From Streptomyces sp. GQFP (GTDB lineage: Bacteria; Actinomycetota; Actinomycetes; Streptomycetales; Streptomycetaceae): a stretch of DNA of 64,000 nucleotides. Made by a program: the position numbers and the translations under genes. Shown here piece after piece: positions 51,834 through 59,571 of this stretch (positions are counted from its first letter, which is position 1; every line of letters begins with the position of its first letter). Under the pieces are notes generated by a model. That model saw only the letters and a program-made list of their open reading frames with translations. It had not been told where the DNA came from and did not search any database. The stretch is from NCBI RefSeq assembly GCF_021545335.1, contig NZ_CP089312.1:5518001-5582000 (forward strand). The letters run 5' to 3'.

Positions 51834-53205
51834 TCGTTGACAGGAGATCCGCGGCCGTGACGCGATGGAGGTGTATCAGCACGTCGAACTGGCGCCCGAG
51901 CGAGGTTTGGTAGGGGTCCTCCGGCCAGGCGTTCCCGATGGAGCGGGTCAGCCGCTTAGCCATCAGCCAGTCTCGCGCCGGCTCGGGCATGGCCCGCAGA
52001 TCGACGTAGTAGTCCCGGCGCGAGACTCGCTCCAGCACCTCCTCGTTGCTGCCCGCGCCCAGCGGCTTCACGGAGAAGCGACGGTAGGGCTCCTCCGGAT
52101 CCGTCAGATCCATCGCGTTGAACGAGCCCTGCCCGAAGGTGTAGCCGATGTTCATGTACTCGGCCCCGACCATCTGGCGTATGAACTCCCCCTGGGTCTT
52201 CGGATACTGCTCAGGGTTGTCGGACTCGTAGGAGACATGGCCGTTGTGGGCCGACAACAGCATCCGGTGGCCGCTGTGCCGCTGCCACCACACAGTGTTC
52301 TCCGCCATGATCTGGTCGCGGTAGAGCATGGCCTGAGCGATCTTCTCAGGGTCGGAGAAGTCGTAGTACGCGTAGAAGATGCCGGTCTGGGAGATGGCCC
52401 TGGCGTGCTGGAGGATCCACTCGTACGCCTGCCGGTCCTCGTCCGGCCCCTGCGCCTGAAGCAGCTCGTAGGCGCGCCGCACATCCACGGCCGTCCGCTC
52501 GCGCTCGGCGATGGGCTTGGCCATGTTCTCGTTGACGGTCTCCTCCACGCTCCCCGTCGGCCGGAGCTCGCGGTAAAGGCGGCGGAACTCCGGCAGCAGC
52601 TCCGGGTGGTGCGCGGACACATAGTCCGTGACCGCGTCGAAGAGCTCAGGTCCCGCGTAGCCGTTGTCCTCACCCATGAACTGCACGGGGTGGTCGGGGT
52701 GGCGAACGTTGTGGGCGCGCATCCACCTCAGCAGATCGAGATACTCGCGGGTGTTCCATATCCGGTACGAGCTCTGGAACTCATCCCGCATGAGCTTCTC
52801 CGGGTCGCCCTTCCCGTACAACACGTACTCGTTGAGGACCAGGCCGGTGGACCAGGGCGCCTCCAGCGCGAAGGTGGTGAAGCCTTGCTCCTCGACGAGG
52901 TACCGGAAGACGCGGTGCTTCATCGTGAAGAACTGCCGGGAGCTGTGCGTGGCCTCACCCAGGCCGACGATCTTCGCCGAGCCGATCATGCGGCCGAGCG
53001 GGCGCAGATCGCTGCCGGGGGCGCCGGCATCCGTGGAACGCAGCGGCTCCGCGACGCGCGCCAGTTCGCGCACCGGATCGGTGGTGGTCATCGCGTTCGC
53101 GTGCGCCGGCCGGGCGGCGACCGTCAGCGTGCCGACCCCGAGCGTCAGCGCCAGCAGGAGCAGCAGTAACCGATGCAATCGATGTGATCTGTGAAATACA
53201 GGCAT
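51823..53205 (-). CDS. Secreted erythromycin-esterase-family protein
   Basis: 460 residues with a signal peptide (HRLHRLLLLLLALTLGVGTLTVAARPAHA, about 10-37, cut after AHA). The mature part has the Ere-type active-site region GLGEATHSSRQFFTMKHRVFRYLVEEQGF (Glu and His of the catalytic site) and later MLLSAHNGHVSYES. Ere enzymes hydrolyse the macrolide lactone, but many family members have other substrates. ATG 53205 gives the best signal peptide. It lies between the IS and the left end of Tn7-like remnant 2. Confidence 0.85.
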   Translation of the reverse strand: MPVFHRSHRLHRLLLLLLALTLGVGTLTVAARPAHANAMTTTDPVRELARVAEPLRSTDAGAPGSDLRPLGRMIGSAKIVGLGEATHSSRQFFTMKHRVFRYLVEEQGFTTFALEAPWSTGLVLNEYVLYGKGDPEKLMRDEFQSSYRIWNTREYLDLLRWMRAHNVRHPDHPVQFMGEDNGYAGPELFDAVTDYVSAHHPELLPEFRRLYRELRPTGSVEETVNENMAKPIAERERTAVDVRRAYELLQAQGPDEDRQAYEWILQHARAISQTGIFYAYYDFSDPEKIAQAMLYRDQIMAENTVWWQRHSGHRMLLSAHNGHVSYESDNPEQYPKTQGEFIRQMVGAEYMNIGYTFGQGSFNAMDLTDPEEPYRRFSVKPLGAGSNEEVLERVSRRDYYVDLRAMPEPARDWLMAKRLTRSIGNAWPEDPYQTSLGRQFDVLIHLHRVTAADLLSTTRD

Positions 53206-53452
53206 GGACCAAGGCTGCCGATGGGCGGCAGGTCCCGGGCAGCCTGCCACCTTCAGTTTTCCTCCTGGGGATAACCACAGGTCCGCTGTAGAGCAGATGC
53301 CACTCCGGGACCTGCCGCATGCCTGCGGCGCCCCCCACCCGTGGCTCGACCATCACTGATGCCGTGAGACAAGCCACATGGAACGGGACGCGAGTCACCC
53401 CAGTGAGTGACCGCACCCTCGACAACCGCCACTGGAAATGAGATTCGAGGCC

Positions 53453-53708
53453 GCCTCACTCAGAACAGTGAGACTCATCCAAGCTCAGCGAGACGGGACA
53501 AGAACGAGTGGGAATCCGACAGCTTCAGCGCGACAGGACACCAGTCGGCCAGCTTTGTTTGTCGGGACTCCACCAGGTCGTTCGCCAGAACCACTGGGAC
53601 TCGCCAAATCTACTGAGAACGGACAGCAGCGACAGGACATGTCCGGTCCCGCTCAAGGTGGGGCAGGGTGAGGGCTTGACCTGTGATACCTCAGGTTCAG
53701 CGAGACGA
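53453..53708. repeat. Left-end repeat cluster of Tn7-like remnant 2
   Basis: The 739-bp stretch 53206-53944 has no intact gene. Within it are imperfect units such as GCCTCACTCAGAACAGTGAG (53453-), AAGCTCAGCGAGACGGGACA and ACCTCAGGTTCAGCGAGACG (53689-53708). They match the GCCTCA...CGAGAC units at 57470-57571. The pattern suggests TnsB-type end sites, more eroded here than at the right end. Confidence 0.5.
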
Positions 53709-53815
53709 TTCGGAGCCGTCTGTCTCGCTTGAGGTGAGGCATTGGCTGCTTGTTCCGCCAAGGTGACGGGTCCGGCATGCAGCCACGGGAATGTGGCGCC
53801 GACTGTTGGCGTACA
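53698..53815 (-). pseudogene. tniQ 3'-end remnant
   Basis: Two frames of the minus strand match the end of the TniQ-like protein at 55822-56763. TFPWLHAGPVTLAEQAA aligns with TMPWLRQGLGVLVEAVA, and one frame over QCLTSSETDGSESSR aligns with KCLTPTEPDESEPSR. A frameshift joins them. Only this 3' scrap remains, directly beside the left-end-like repeats. Confidence 0.6.
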
Positions 53816-53944
53816 CGTGAACTTGCCCAGCCACGTACGGATGAACGTGCCCAACTGGTGATGTGCTGGGCCGGTGGATCGACCGCGCAGTACCCGCGCC
53901 CACGACGAAGGCCCTGACCGGTGACAGGGCTCCCTCGTGCCCGA

Positions 53945-54211
53945 CTACACCTCGTTGAAGCCACGCGACGCGTCGTAGATGTCAGCCTCGATGACGACCA
54001 CGAAGAAGCTCGTCACGACGTAATGGACCATTACGCGGTCTTCCCAGGCCTCGCGCGTCACAGCGTCGCTCGTGTAGACAAGGTGGCTGTCGGCGCCTTC
54101 GGGCTCGGCTGCGATCCTGGCAACGAGACGCAGGAACTTCTCCCGGTCCGCGGCTGGCGTGTAGTCACGGAACCGCACAACCTGCTCGGTGAACTGCACG
54201 CGTCTCTTCAT
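53945..54211 (-). CDS. Small hypothetical protein, RelE/ParE-like features
   Basis: 88 residues: VQFTEQVVRFRDYTPAADREKFLRLVARIAAEPEGADSHLVYTSDAV then WEDRVMVHYVVTSFFVVVIEADIYDA. The helix-then-beta-meander order and the closing VVVIEADIYDA strand are reminiscent of RelE/ParE-fold toxins, but no active residues are identified and no antitoxin is adjacent. It lies inside Tn7-like remnant 2, convergent with nothing nearby. Treat the family as a suggestion only. Confidence 0.5.
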   Translation of the reverse strand: MKRRVQFTEQVVRFRDYTPAADREKFLRLVARIAAEPEGADSHLVYTSDAVTREAWEDRVMVHYVVTSFFVVVIEADIYDASRGFNEV

Positions 54212-54267
54212 CGAAGCAGGAGTCTATGGACAGGGTGAGGGCTCCCGCCGGGAATATCGGCCGGGAC

Positions 54268-54447
54268 CTACTCGCCTACAGGTAGCTCAGACGGCGGTTC
54301 TCTCCCGGAGGTCGGAGACGAGGCCAGATTGTCGCGCTCCAGGACGGTGCGGCATCTGCTGCACGTGTACGCGATGCCGCCGTTGCCGAGCTTCACCGCG
54401 TCCGTGTCGTCGTCGCAGCAGACGGGGATGTCGTCGGCAATCTCCAA
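54268..54447 (-). CDS. Small Cys-rich (zinc-ribbon-like) protein
   Basis: About 59 residues from a TTG start: EIADDIPVCCDDDTDAVKLG, then NGGIAYTCSRCRTVLERDNL and a polar tail. A Cys-Cys pair plus CxxC spaced 20 residues apart suggests one zinc ribbon. The frame is closed just upstream of the TTG, which lacks a strong ribosome site. It is possibly transposon cargo; function unknown. Confidence 0.45.
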   Translation of the reverse strand: MEIADDIPVCCDDDTDAVKLGNGGIAYTCSRCRTVLERDNLASSPTSGREPPSELPVGE

Positions 54448-54611
54448 CTGAGCACGTTTGCCTGTACGTCGTTGAGCACTTTCTCAAGTACGCCGACACC
54501 GACTAAACCACTTGAGGCGTCCTGCGTCTGCTGGCACGGTTGCCCCTTGTGCCTGCATCAGATGTGCCAGAAGATCGAGATCCTCAAGTCCCTGAAATCG
54601 GCGCATTAACG

Positions 54612-55829
54612 ATGTCCAGTACCGGCCTCGCGTCCGAGCAGCCCCTCCGCTCCTTGGCTTTTCGCCGGTTTCTGGCGGGTCAGTCGATCTCCTTGGCTGG
54701 CAGCGCCATGTCGCCTGTCGCTCTGGCCTTCGGCGTCCTGGAGGTCACCAACAGTGCGGTCTGGTTGTCCGCGGTCACCACTGCGGCCTTGGTCCCGATG
54801 GTCGCGATGCTTCTCCTCGGCGGTGGTATCGCCGACCGTTACCGACGCGACACCGTGCTGTGTCTCACCAGTCTGGGCGCCGGCCTCACACAGGTCGGCG
54901 TCGCGTTCCTCCTGCTGGCCCACCAGCATCCGGCGTTCCTGCTGCCGCTCGCTGCCCTCAACGGCGCCTTTCAGGGACTGACCAAGCCCGCATTGCGCGG
55001 CATCGTCTCGAATCTGGCGATGGGACGCGGCATCCAGCAGGCCAGTTCCCTGCTGGCGTCTGTCAGGAACGCCACTCGTATCCTTGGTCCGACCGTGGCC
55101 GGCCTGTTGACCGCTTCCGTGGGTGGCGGCTGGGCGATCGCAGCGGACGCCGCCTCCTTCCTTCTCGCGGCCGCATTCTTCGCGCGTATGTCGCTGCCTG
55201 AACCGCCACGGCGTACCGAGGGCGGCACGACGATGCTTGCCGAACTGCGCGAAGGCTGGGGTTACTTCAGTTCCACTCCGTGGATTTGGACGGTGACCTC
55301 GGCCTTTGGCGTCTTCAACGCCCTCAATATGGGGGTCTGGCAGATCCTGGGCCCGGTGATCGCGAACGCCACGATCGGTGCTGCGGGCTGGGGACTTGTG
55401 CTGAGCGCCCGCGGTGTTGGAGCTCTGCTGGCCAGTGTGGTGATGGTGAGGCTGACGGTGCGGCGCCCGATGGTGCCCGCGCTGTCCTCGATGACGATGG
55501 GCGCCGTCCCGCTGATCCTGCTCGGAGCTGGCGCGAACACGCTCTGGCTGGCTGCGGCGGCGTTTGTGGCAGGGATGGCCTCGGAGTTCTTCACCGTCGT
55601 GTGGGAGACCGTCAATAACACCCACGTTCCGGAGCGGCTGCTCTCCCGGGTCGGCGCCCAAGACGAGTTCTGGTCCTTCGTGCCCATTCCCATCGGTCAG
55701 TTGTCCACGCCGATCCTCGCCGCGGTGTTCGGGACTGCGACGATCGCCGTCACCGGCGGCGGGGTTGCAGCGGTGGCGATGCTGGTGCCGCTGTTGGTGC
55801 CCTCGCTTCGGCGGATTGAGATCAAGTGA
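54612..55829 (+). CDS. MFS exporter (MFS_3/macrolide-efflux type)
   Basis: 405 residues with about 12 membrane helices. FRRFLAGQSISLAGSAMSPVALAFGV is the first helix region, GGGIADRYRRDTVLCL the loop 2-3 motif (family GxxxDRxxRR), and ALNGAFQGLTKPALRGIVSNL follows. The second half starts near IWTVTSAFGVFNALNMGVW. Such transporters export drugs or siderophores. ATG 54612 is preferred over the frame's first ATG 72 nt earlier, which lacks homology. The last 8 bp overlap the opposing TniQ-like gene. Probable cargo. Confidence 0.83.
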   Translation: MSSTGLASEQPLRSLAFRRFLAGQSISLAGSAMSPVALAFGVLEVTNSAVWLSAVTTAALVPMVAMLLLGGGIADRYRRDTVLCLTSLGAGLTQVGVAFLLLAHQHPAFLLPLAALNGAFQGLTKPALRGIVSNLAMGRGIQQASSLLASVRNATRILGPTVAGLLTASVGGGWAIAADAASFLLAAAFFARMSLPEPPRRTEGGTTMLAELREGWGYFSSTPWIWTVTSAFGVFNALNMGVWQILGPVIANATIGAAGWGLVLSARGVGALLASVVMVRLTVRRPMVPALSSMTMGAVPLILLGAGANTLWLAAAAFVAGMASEFFTVVWETVNNTHVPERLLSRVGAQDEFWSFVPIPIGQLSTPILAAVFGTATIAVTGGGVAAVAMLVPLLVPSLRRIEIK

Positions 55830-56763
55830 CGGCGGCGTCCGGGTGGTCCCCCACACGCATGAAGCTCTGACGCGCCATGCGCCAGATTGAGCGAGACGGT
55901 TCAGATTCGTCTGGCTCGGTCGGGGTGAGGCATTTGGCGACTGCCTCCACCAGGACGCCGAGTCCTTGGCGTAACCACGGCATCGTGATGCCGCGAGGGT
56001 GGCGGTCCAGGGGAAAAACCTGTGTGAACTCGGTCTGGGTTTCGCCGGTGATGTGTGAGATCCGGCGCTCCAGTTCGGGCCGTAGTGCCATTGAGATGAT
56101 CAGGTTGGTGAATCTGGCCACCTGGGGGTAGTTGGCAGCTCGCCGGACTCGTGGACTTCGGGCGACGGCGAAGCGATCCGGGAGGCCGTTGACGTTCAGC
56201 TGGGGGATGTGCTGGACCACGGCATCTCTGCCTGCGCGCACCAGAGCCCGGTTGTCCACTTCCCTCCAGAAACGTTCACACAGGCGGTAGCAGTCAGGGA
56301 AAACGGAGGCACCGTGTCGGCGTTCGAGCTGGTCCAGAAAAAGCTGAGCCTGCACGATTTCGGGAGCCTGTGACAGGTCAAGCTGCTGGGATTCGTTCAC
56401 GTGTCCGTAGCTCAGCCAGCGTCGGTGACGGATGCAGACGTTGTCGTGGAACCCTCGGATGTAGACCTGGATGGGCAGGCCGTTACTGCCGGAGCGCCAG
56501 GCACAGAGGTCGCAGGCGGGCCGGTGGTTGACGATGAAGATCTCGGGTGGCGGGACGATGTCGGGAGCGTGGCGCCGCAATTCCGGTAGTGCCCAGAGCA
56601 GGGTGGTGCGGGGCTGGCCGCTGATGAGTTCCAGTCGTTCGAGCTCGTTGAGCGGGCAGTGCAGCCAGCGTGAGGGATTGCGCATGGTGCGGAACTCGGT
56701 CTGGTTCGCGGCAGCGAGGCGCCGACGGTAGGAGTCGAGTGTCTCGTTCGCTCCCGGCACCAC
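55822..56763 (-). CDS. tniQ: TniQ-like Tn7-family target-selection protein
   Basis: 313 residues. ETLDSYRRRLAAANQTEFRTM is the TniQ N-terminal helix region. Zinc-binding residues appear in CDLCAWRSGSNG and the HDNVCIRHRRWLSYG motif (CxxC...CxxHxxW), followed by a variable C-terminal half. TniQ recruits target-site or guide complexes in Tn7-like transposition. The start (position 56763) lies within the end of the TnsA-like frame; the usual tnsB and tnsC between them are absent. A TTA codon occurs near residue 267 (PWLRQG). It may be only partly functional. Confidence 0.8.
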   Translation of the reverse strand: MVPGANETLDSYRRRLAAANQTEFRTMRNPSRWLHCPLNELERLELISGQPRTTLLWALPELRRHAPDIVPPPEIFIVNHRPACDLCAWRSGSNGLPIQVYIRGFHDNVCIRHRRWLSYGHVNESQQLDLSQAPEIVQAQLFLDQLERRHGASVFPDCYRLCERFWREVDNRALVRAGRDAVVQHIPQLNVNGLPDRFAVARSPRVRRAANYPQVARFTNLIISMALRPELERRISHITGETQTEFTQVFPLDRHPRGITMPWLRQGLGVLVEAVAKCLTPTEPDESEPSRSIWRMARQSFMRVGDHPDAAVT

Positions 56764-57332
56764 AGCAGATGAAAGAGCACCGGCAGTACGGCGATCGGAT
56801 CTCCGACCGTCCGGGCCCCCGCGAGCAGGCCCTGATGCTCGACAAACACTCCTCGCAGACGATCCGCCACCGGCTCACTCCGCACCCTCAGATGCCGGTA
56901 ACCCGACAGCCAGCGCAGATTCGCCGCCAGCACCGGGCCGAGCACCCCGACCCGCTCGTAATCCCAGCCGACCCGAGCGCAGGCCACCGCCGTGGCCGCG
57001 AACTTCACCGCGTCCTCCGGCTCGACCAGCTCATCCGGACGCACATCCAGCACCACGACCCTGCCGTCCCGGCGGCGCACGAAGTAATCCGGCGTGTGAC
57101 TGACCCGCCGGCTCCGGCCGTCACACCGCCACGACAACCGAAACGGCTGCGAGACCAGCCCGCACACCTCCGGCTCAGCATCCAGCCGCATCAGGTGGCT
57201 CAGCTCCACCCACGACTCGTAACCCACCAAATCCGCGGTGGTCGCAGCCCAGTACCAACCCGAAAAATTGCGCTGCCCCCGGTACGACGGGAAAGCACGC
57301 ACCTGCCCAGCCGACTCGAACCGGACCGGCAC
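56412..57332 (-). CDS. tnsA: TnsA-like transposon endonuclease, truncated and fused to out-of-frame tail
   Basis: Residues 1-~190 are TnsA-like: AFPSYRGQRNFSGWYWAATTAD, GYESWVELSHLM, HTPDYFVRRRDGRVVVLDVRPDE (PD-x-D-x-R, a PD-(D/E)xK variant) and DPIAVLPVLFHLLW. In Tn7-type systems TnsA nicks the 5' transposon ends. From residue ~191 the frame runs out of phase through the tniQ gene and yields a Ser/Pro/Thr-rich tail to 56412. The junction at about 56760 looks like the scar of a deletion that removed tnsB, tnsC and the tnsA end. Confidence 0.75.
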   Translation of the reverse strand: MPVRFESAGQVRAFPSYRGQRNFSGWYWAATTADLVGYESWVELSHLMRLDAEPEVCGLVSQPFRLSWRCDGRSRRVSHTPDYFVRRRDGRVVVLDVRPDELVEPEDAVKFAATAVACARVGWDYERVGVLGPVLAANLRWLSGYRHLRVRSEPVADRLRGVFVEHQGLLAGARTVGDPIAVLPVLFHLLWCRERTRHSTPTVGASLPRTRPSSAPCAIPHAGCTARSTSSNDWNSSAASPAPPCSGHYRNCGATLPTSSRHPRSSSSTTGPPATSVPGAPAVTACPSRSTSEGSTTTSASVTDAG

Positions 57333-57469
57333 ATCACCTCAAGCGGCCCACCACACAGTTCACCCCCAGCATCGACGTACTCCAGCCAGAAGTCCTCCGC
57401 CTCCACCAGCCACCCCCAACTCGGTGCGCTGAACAGCTCCAACGACCGTAGAGAGCGGAGGAGGCCGCT

Positions 57470-57571
57470 GCCTCAGGTTGACCGAGACACCGCACCAGAT
57501 GCCCGAGATTGAGCGAGACGTGCAACCAGATGCCTCACGACGACCGGGACTGCCTCAGCTACACAGAGACA
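57470..57571. repeat. Right-end repeat array of Tn7-like remnant 2
   Basis: Four ~20-bp direct units: GCCTCAGGTTGACCGAGACA (57470-57489), GCCCGAGATTGAGCGAGACG (57501-57520), GCCTCACGACGACCGGGACT (57532-57551) and GCCTCAGCTACACAGAGACA (57552-57571). Spacing and orientation are those of TnsB sites at a Tn7-like end. The array lies upstream of the tnsA-like gene. The rest of the gap 57333-57675 shows no gene. Confidence 0.68.
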
Positions 57572-57625
57572 GGTCAAGGACAGCTGGAAGGCACAAGCGC
57601 CCAGCCACAGTGGCGTAGCGCACTT

Positions 57626-57645
57626 TTGCAAGCGCCTGCTTGCAA
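57626..57645. promoter_or_regulatory. Palindromic operator upstream of the XRE gene
   Basis: TTGCAAGC, GCCT, GCTTGCAA: a perfect 8-bp dyad 31 bp before the XRE start, followed by TAGTTAGCAACG. It is a good candidate for autoregulation by that protein. Confidence 0.6.
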
Positions 57646-57675
57646 TAGTTAGCAACGGTGCGGCAAGCTGGACGC

Positions 57676-58182
57676 ATGGCATCGCTCAACGTCGGCAATC
57701 TTGGTGAGTATCTGCGTGAACAGCGGCGCACCGCGCAGCTGTCGCTCAGGCAGCTCGCCGATGCCGCCGGGGTGTCCAATCCGTATCTGAGCCAGATCGA
57801 GCGCGGGCTGCGCAAGCCGAGCGCGGAGGTGTTGCAGCAGGTCGCCAAGGCGCTGCGGATCTCCGCCGAGACGCTGTACGTCCGGGCCGGCATCCTCGAC
57901 GCCGAGCGTGACCGGGTCGATGTGGAGACGCGTGCCGTCATCCTCGCCGATCCCACCCTCAACGAACGGCAGAAGCAGGTGCTGCTGCAGATCTACGAGT
58001 CCTTCCGCAAGGAGAACGGGTTCGAGATCGCCGATCCGGACAGCGCGCCGGCCTCGATGGACGTCCCTGTGCCGGACGTTCCGGACGCCGACGCGGATGC
58101 AGTAGACGCAGCGGACACAGCGGATCCAGACGAACACATAGGCACCGGCAGCGACGCCGACCCGCAACAGACGGCCAGTTGA
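57676..58182 (+). CDS. XRE regulator paired with the HBHA-like gene
   Basis: 168 residues. The XRE helix-turn-helix (about 8-65) reads LGEYLREQRRTAQLSLRQLADAAGVSNPYLSQIERGLRKPSAEVL; LYVRAGILDAERDRVDVETRAVILADPTLNERQKQVLLQIYESF follows, then an Asp/Ala-rich tail. It is nearly the same protein as mycobacterial Rv0474, which likewise precedes hbhA and the DUF2516 gene. ATG 57676 is the conserved start. A palindrome just upstream suggests autoregulation. Confidence 0.88.
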   Translation: MASLNVGNLGEYLREQRRTAQLSLRQLADAAGVSNPYLSQIERGLRKPSAEVLQQVAKALRISAETLYVRAGILDAERDRVDVETRAVILADPTLNERQKQVLLQIYESFRKENGFEIADPDSAPASMDVPVPDVPDADADAVDAADTADPDEHIGTGSDADPQQTAS

Positions 58183-58310
58183 TGCAGTTGATGCAGATGA
58201 AGTCGACGCAGATGCGTTTGACGCGGACGCAGTTGACGCACGTGAGACCGGCCCGACGTTCGCCGCAACCCAAAACCCTCAGCCCGAAGCAACCCGGGAG
58301 GACCATCACC

Positions 58311-58994
58311 ATGGCCATCACCGACGACCTGCGTAAGACCCTCAGCGACCCCACCCCGTTCTACTTCGCCGCCGGCACCGCCGACCTCGCCCTTCAGCAG
58401 GCCAAGAAGGTCCCCGGGCTGGTCGAGCAGCTGCGCACCGAGGCGCCGGCCCGGATCGAGGCCGTACGCGGCACCGACCCGAAGGCGGTCCAGGAGAAGG
58501 CCGCCGCCCGTGCCAAGGAGGCGCAGGAGAAGGCCGCCCTCCGTGCCAAGGAAGCGCAGGAGACCATCCAGTCCAAGGTCGGCGAGTTCATCGGCACGCT
58601 GGACGGCGACCTGAAGAAGCTCGGCTCGACCATCGACGCCGACCTGAAGAAGCTCGGCGAGAGCGCCTCGGACCTCGCCCTGCGCGGTGTCGGCGTCGCC
58701 GCCGAGTACGCCGTGAAGGCGCGCGAGACGTACGAGAAGGTCGCCGAGCACGGCGAGCAGGCCGTGAAGACGTGGCGCGGCGAGGCCGCCGAGGAGATCG
58801 AGGAACTGGCCGTCGCCGTCGAGCCGAAGTCCGAGCCGAAGGCCGAGTCGGCCGAGGTCAAGACGGCGACCGCGGAGACGACGCCCGCCCCCGTCGAGGC
58901 CAAGGCCGCGCCCGCCCCGGCGAAGAAGACCGCAGCCAAGAAGGCCCCGGCCCGCAAGCCGGCCGCCAAGAAGACGACTCCGCCCGCCAAGTAG
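58311..58994 (+). CDS. HBHA-like coiled-coil protein with Lys/Ala/Pro tail
   Basis: 227 residues. DDLRKTLSDPTPFYFAAGTADLALQQAKKVPGLVEQL is the conserved N-terminus of heparin-binding hemagglutinin-like proteins. A long helix with 11-residue repeats (AAARAKEAQEKAALRAKEAQ, DLKKLGSTIDADLKKLGE) follows, then a basic tail (KKTAAKKAPARKPAAKK) like HbhA's heparin-binding region. In mycobacteria HBHA is a surface adhesin; in streptomycetes the role is unknown, possibly envelope or nucleoid related. GGGAGGACC precedes ATG 58311. Confidence 0.87.
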   Translation: MAITDDLRKTLSDPTPFYFAAGTADLALQQAKKVPGLVEQLRTEAPARIEAVRGTDPKAVQEKAAARAKEAQEKAALRAKEAQETIQSKVGEFIGTLDGDLKKLGSTIDADLKKLGESASDLALRGVGVAAEYAVKARETYEKVAEHGEQAVKTWRGEAAEEIEELAVAVEPKSEPKAESAEVKTATAETTPAPVEAKAAPAPAKKTAAKKAPARKPAAKKTTPPAK

Positions 58995-59135
58995 GCAGAG
59001 CCGAGCGGGTGAAACCGCGTGTACGGGGACGGGTCGGGCACTCCATGCGTGCCCGGCCCGTTCTTCGGGTAGCGGGTTTGCGGATACGGGTACGGTGACC
59101 GCAGATACGAACTGACGAACTTGGTGGTGGACGTT

Positions 59136-59480
59136 GTGCTGATGCAGGGGTTCGCAGGGTTCATGTGGCTGTTGAGCGTGGCCCTGATCATTTTCAGTGG
59201 CTTCGCGCTGATCGACGCCGCCGTGCGCCGCGAGGATGCCTACCGGGCGGCGGACAAGAAGACCAAGCCGTTCTGGCTGATCATCCTCGCGCTCGCCTTC
59301 GTGGTGAACCTGATCTTCAACATCCTGTCGTTCCTGCCGATCATCGGCCTGGTCGCGACGATCGTGTACATGGTCGACGTACGACCGGCCCTGCGCGGTC
59401 TCCCGGGCGGTGGCCGCAGCCGCAGGGGCGGCGGCTCCAGCAGTGACGGCCCGTACGGCCCCTACAACGGCGGCCGCTGA
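59136..59480 (+). CDS. DUF2516 membrane protein
   Basis: 114 residues. The first helix is FMWLLSVALIIFSGFALIDAAVRR (about 8-30), then AYRAADKKTKPFWLIILALAFVVNLIF and a third hydrophobic stretch to VYMVDVRPALR. A Gly/Ser/Arg-rich tail follows. This matches DUF2516 (mycobacterial Rv0476), next to hbhA there too. GTG 59136 behind GGTGGTGG is preferred; TTG or GTG codons up to 15 nt upstream and ATG 59142 are alternatives. Function unknown. Confidence 0.82.
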   Translation: MLMQGFAGFMWLLSVALIIFSGFALIDAAVRREDAYRAADKKTKPFWLIILALAFVVNLIFNILSFLPIIGLVATIVYMVDVRPALRGLPGGGRSRRGGGSSSDGPYGPYNGGR

Positions 59481-59481
59481 A

Positions 59482-59571
59482 GCCTGAGGGCTACGAGCCT
59501 GAGGCCTACGAGCCTGAGGCCTACGAGCCTGAGGCCTACGAGCCTGAGGCCTACGAGCCCGAGGCCTACGC
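59482..59571. repeat. Six tandem 15-nt repeats at a convergent gene junction
   Basis: Units of GCCTGAGGCCTACGA run from 59482 to 59571. The first has GGCTAC and the last GCCCGAGG. They start just after the DUF2516 stop and end inside the last two codons of the opposing phosphatase gene. The first carries the look of a slipped duplication. Confidence 0.9.
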
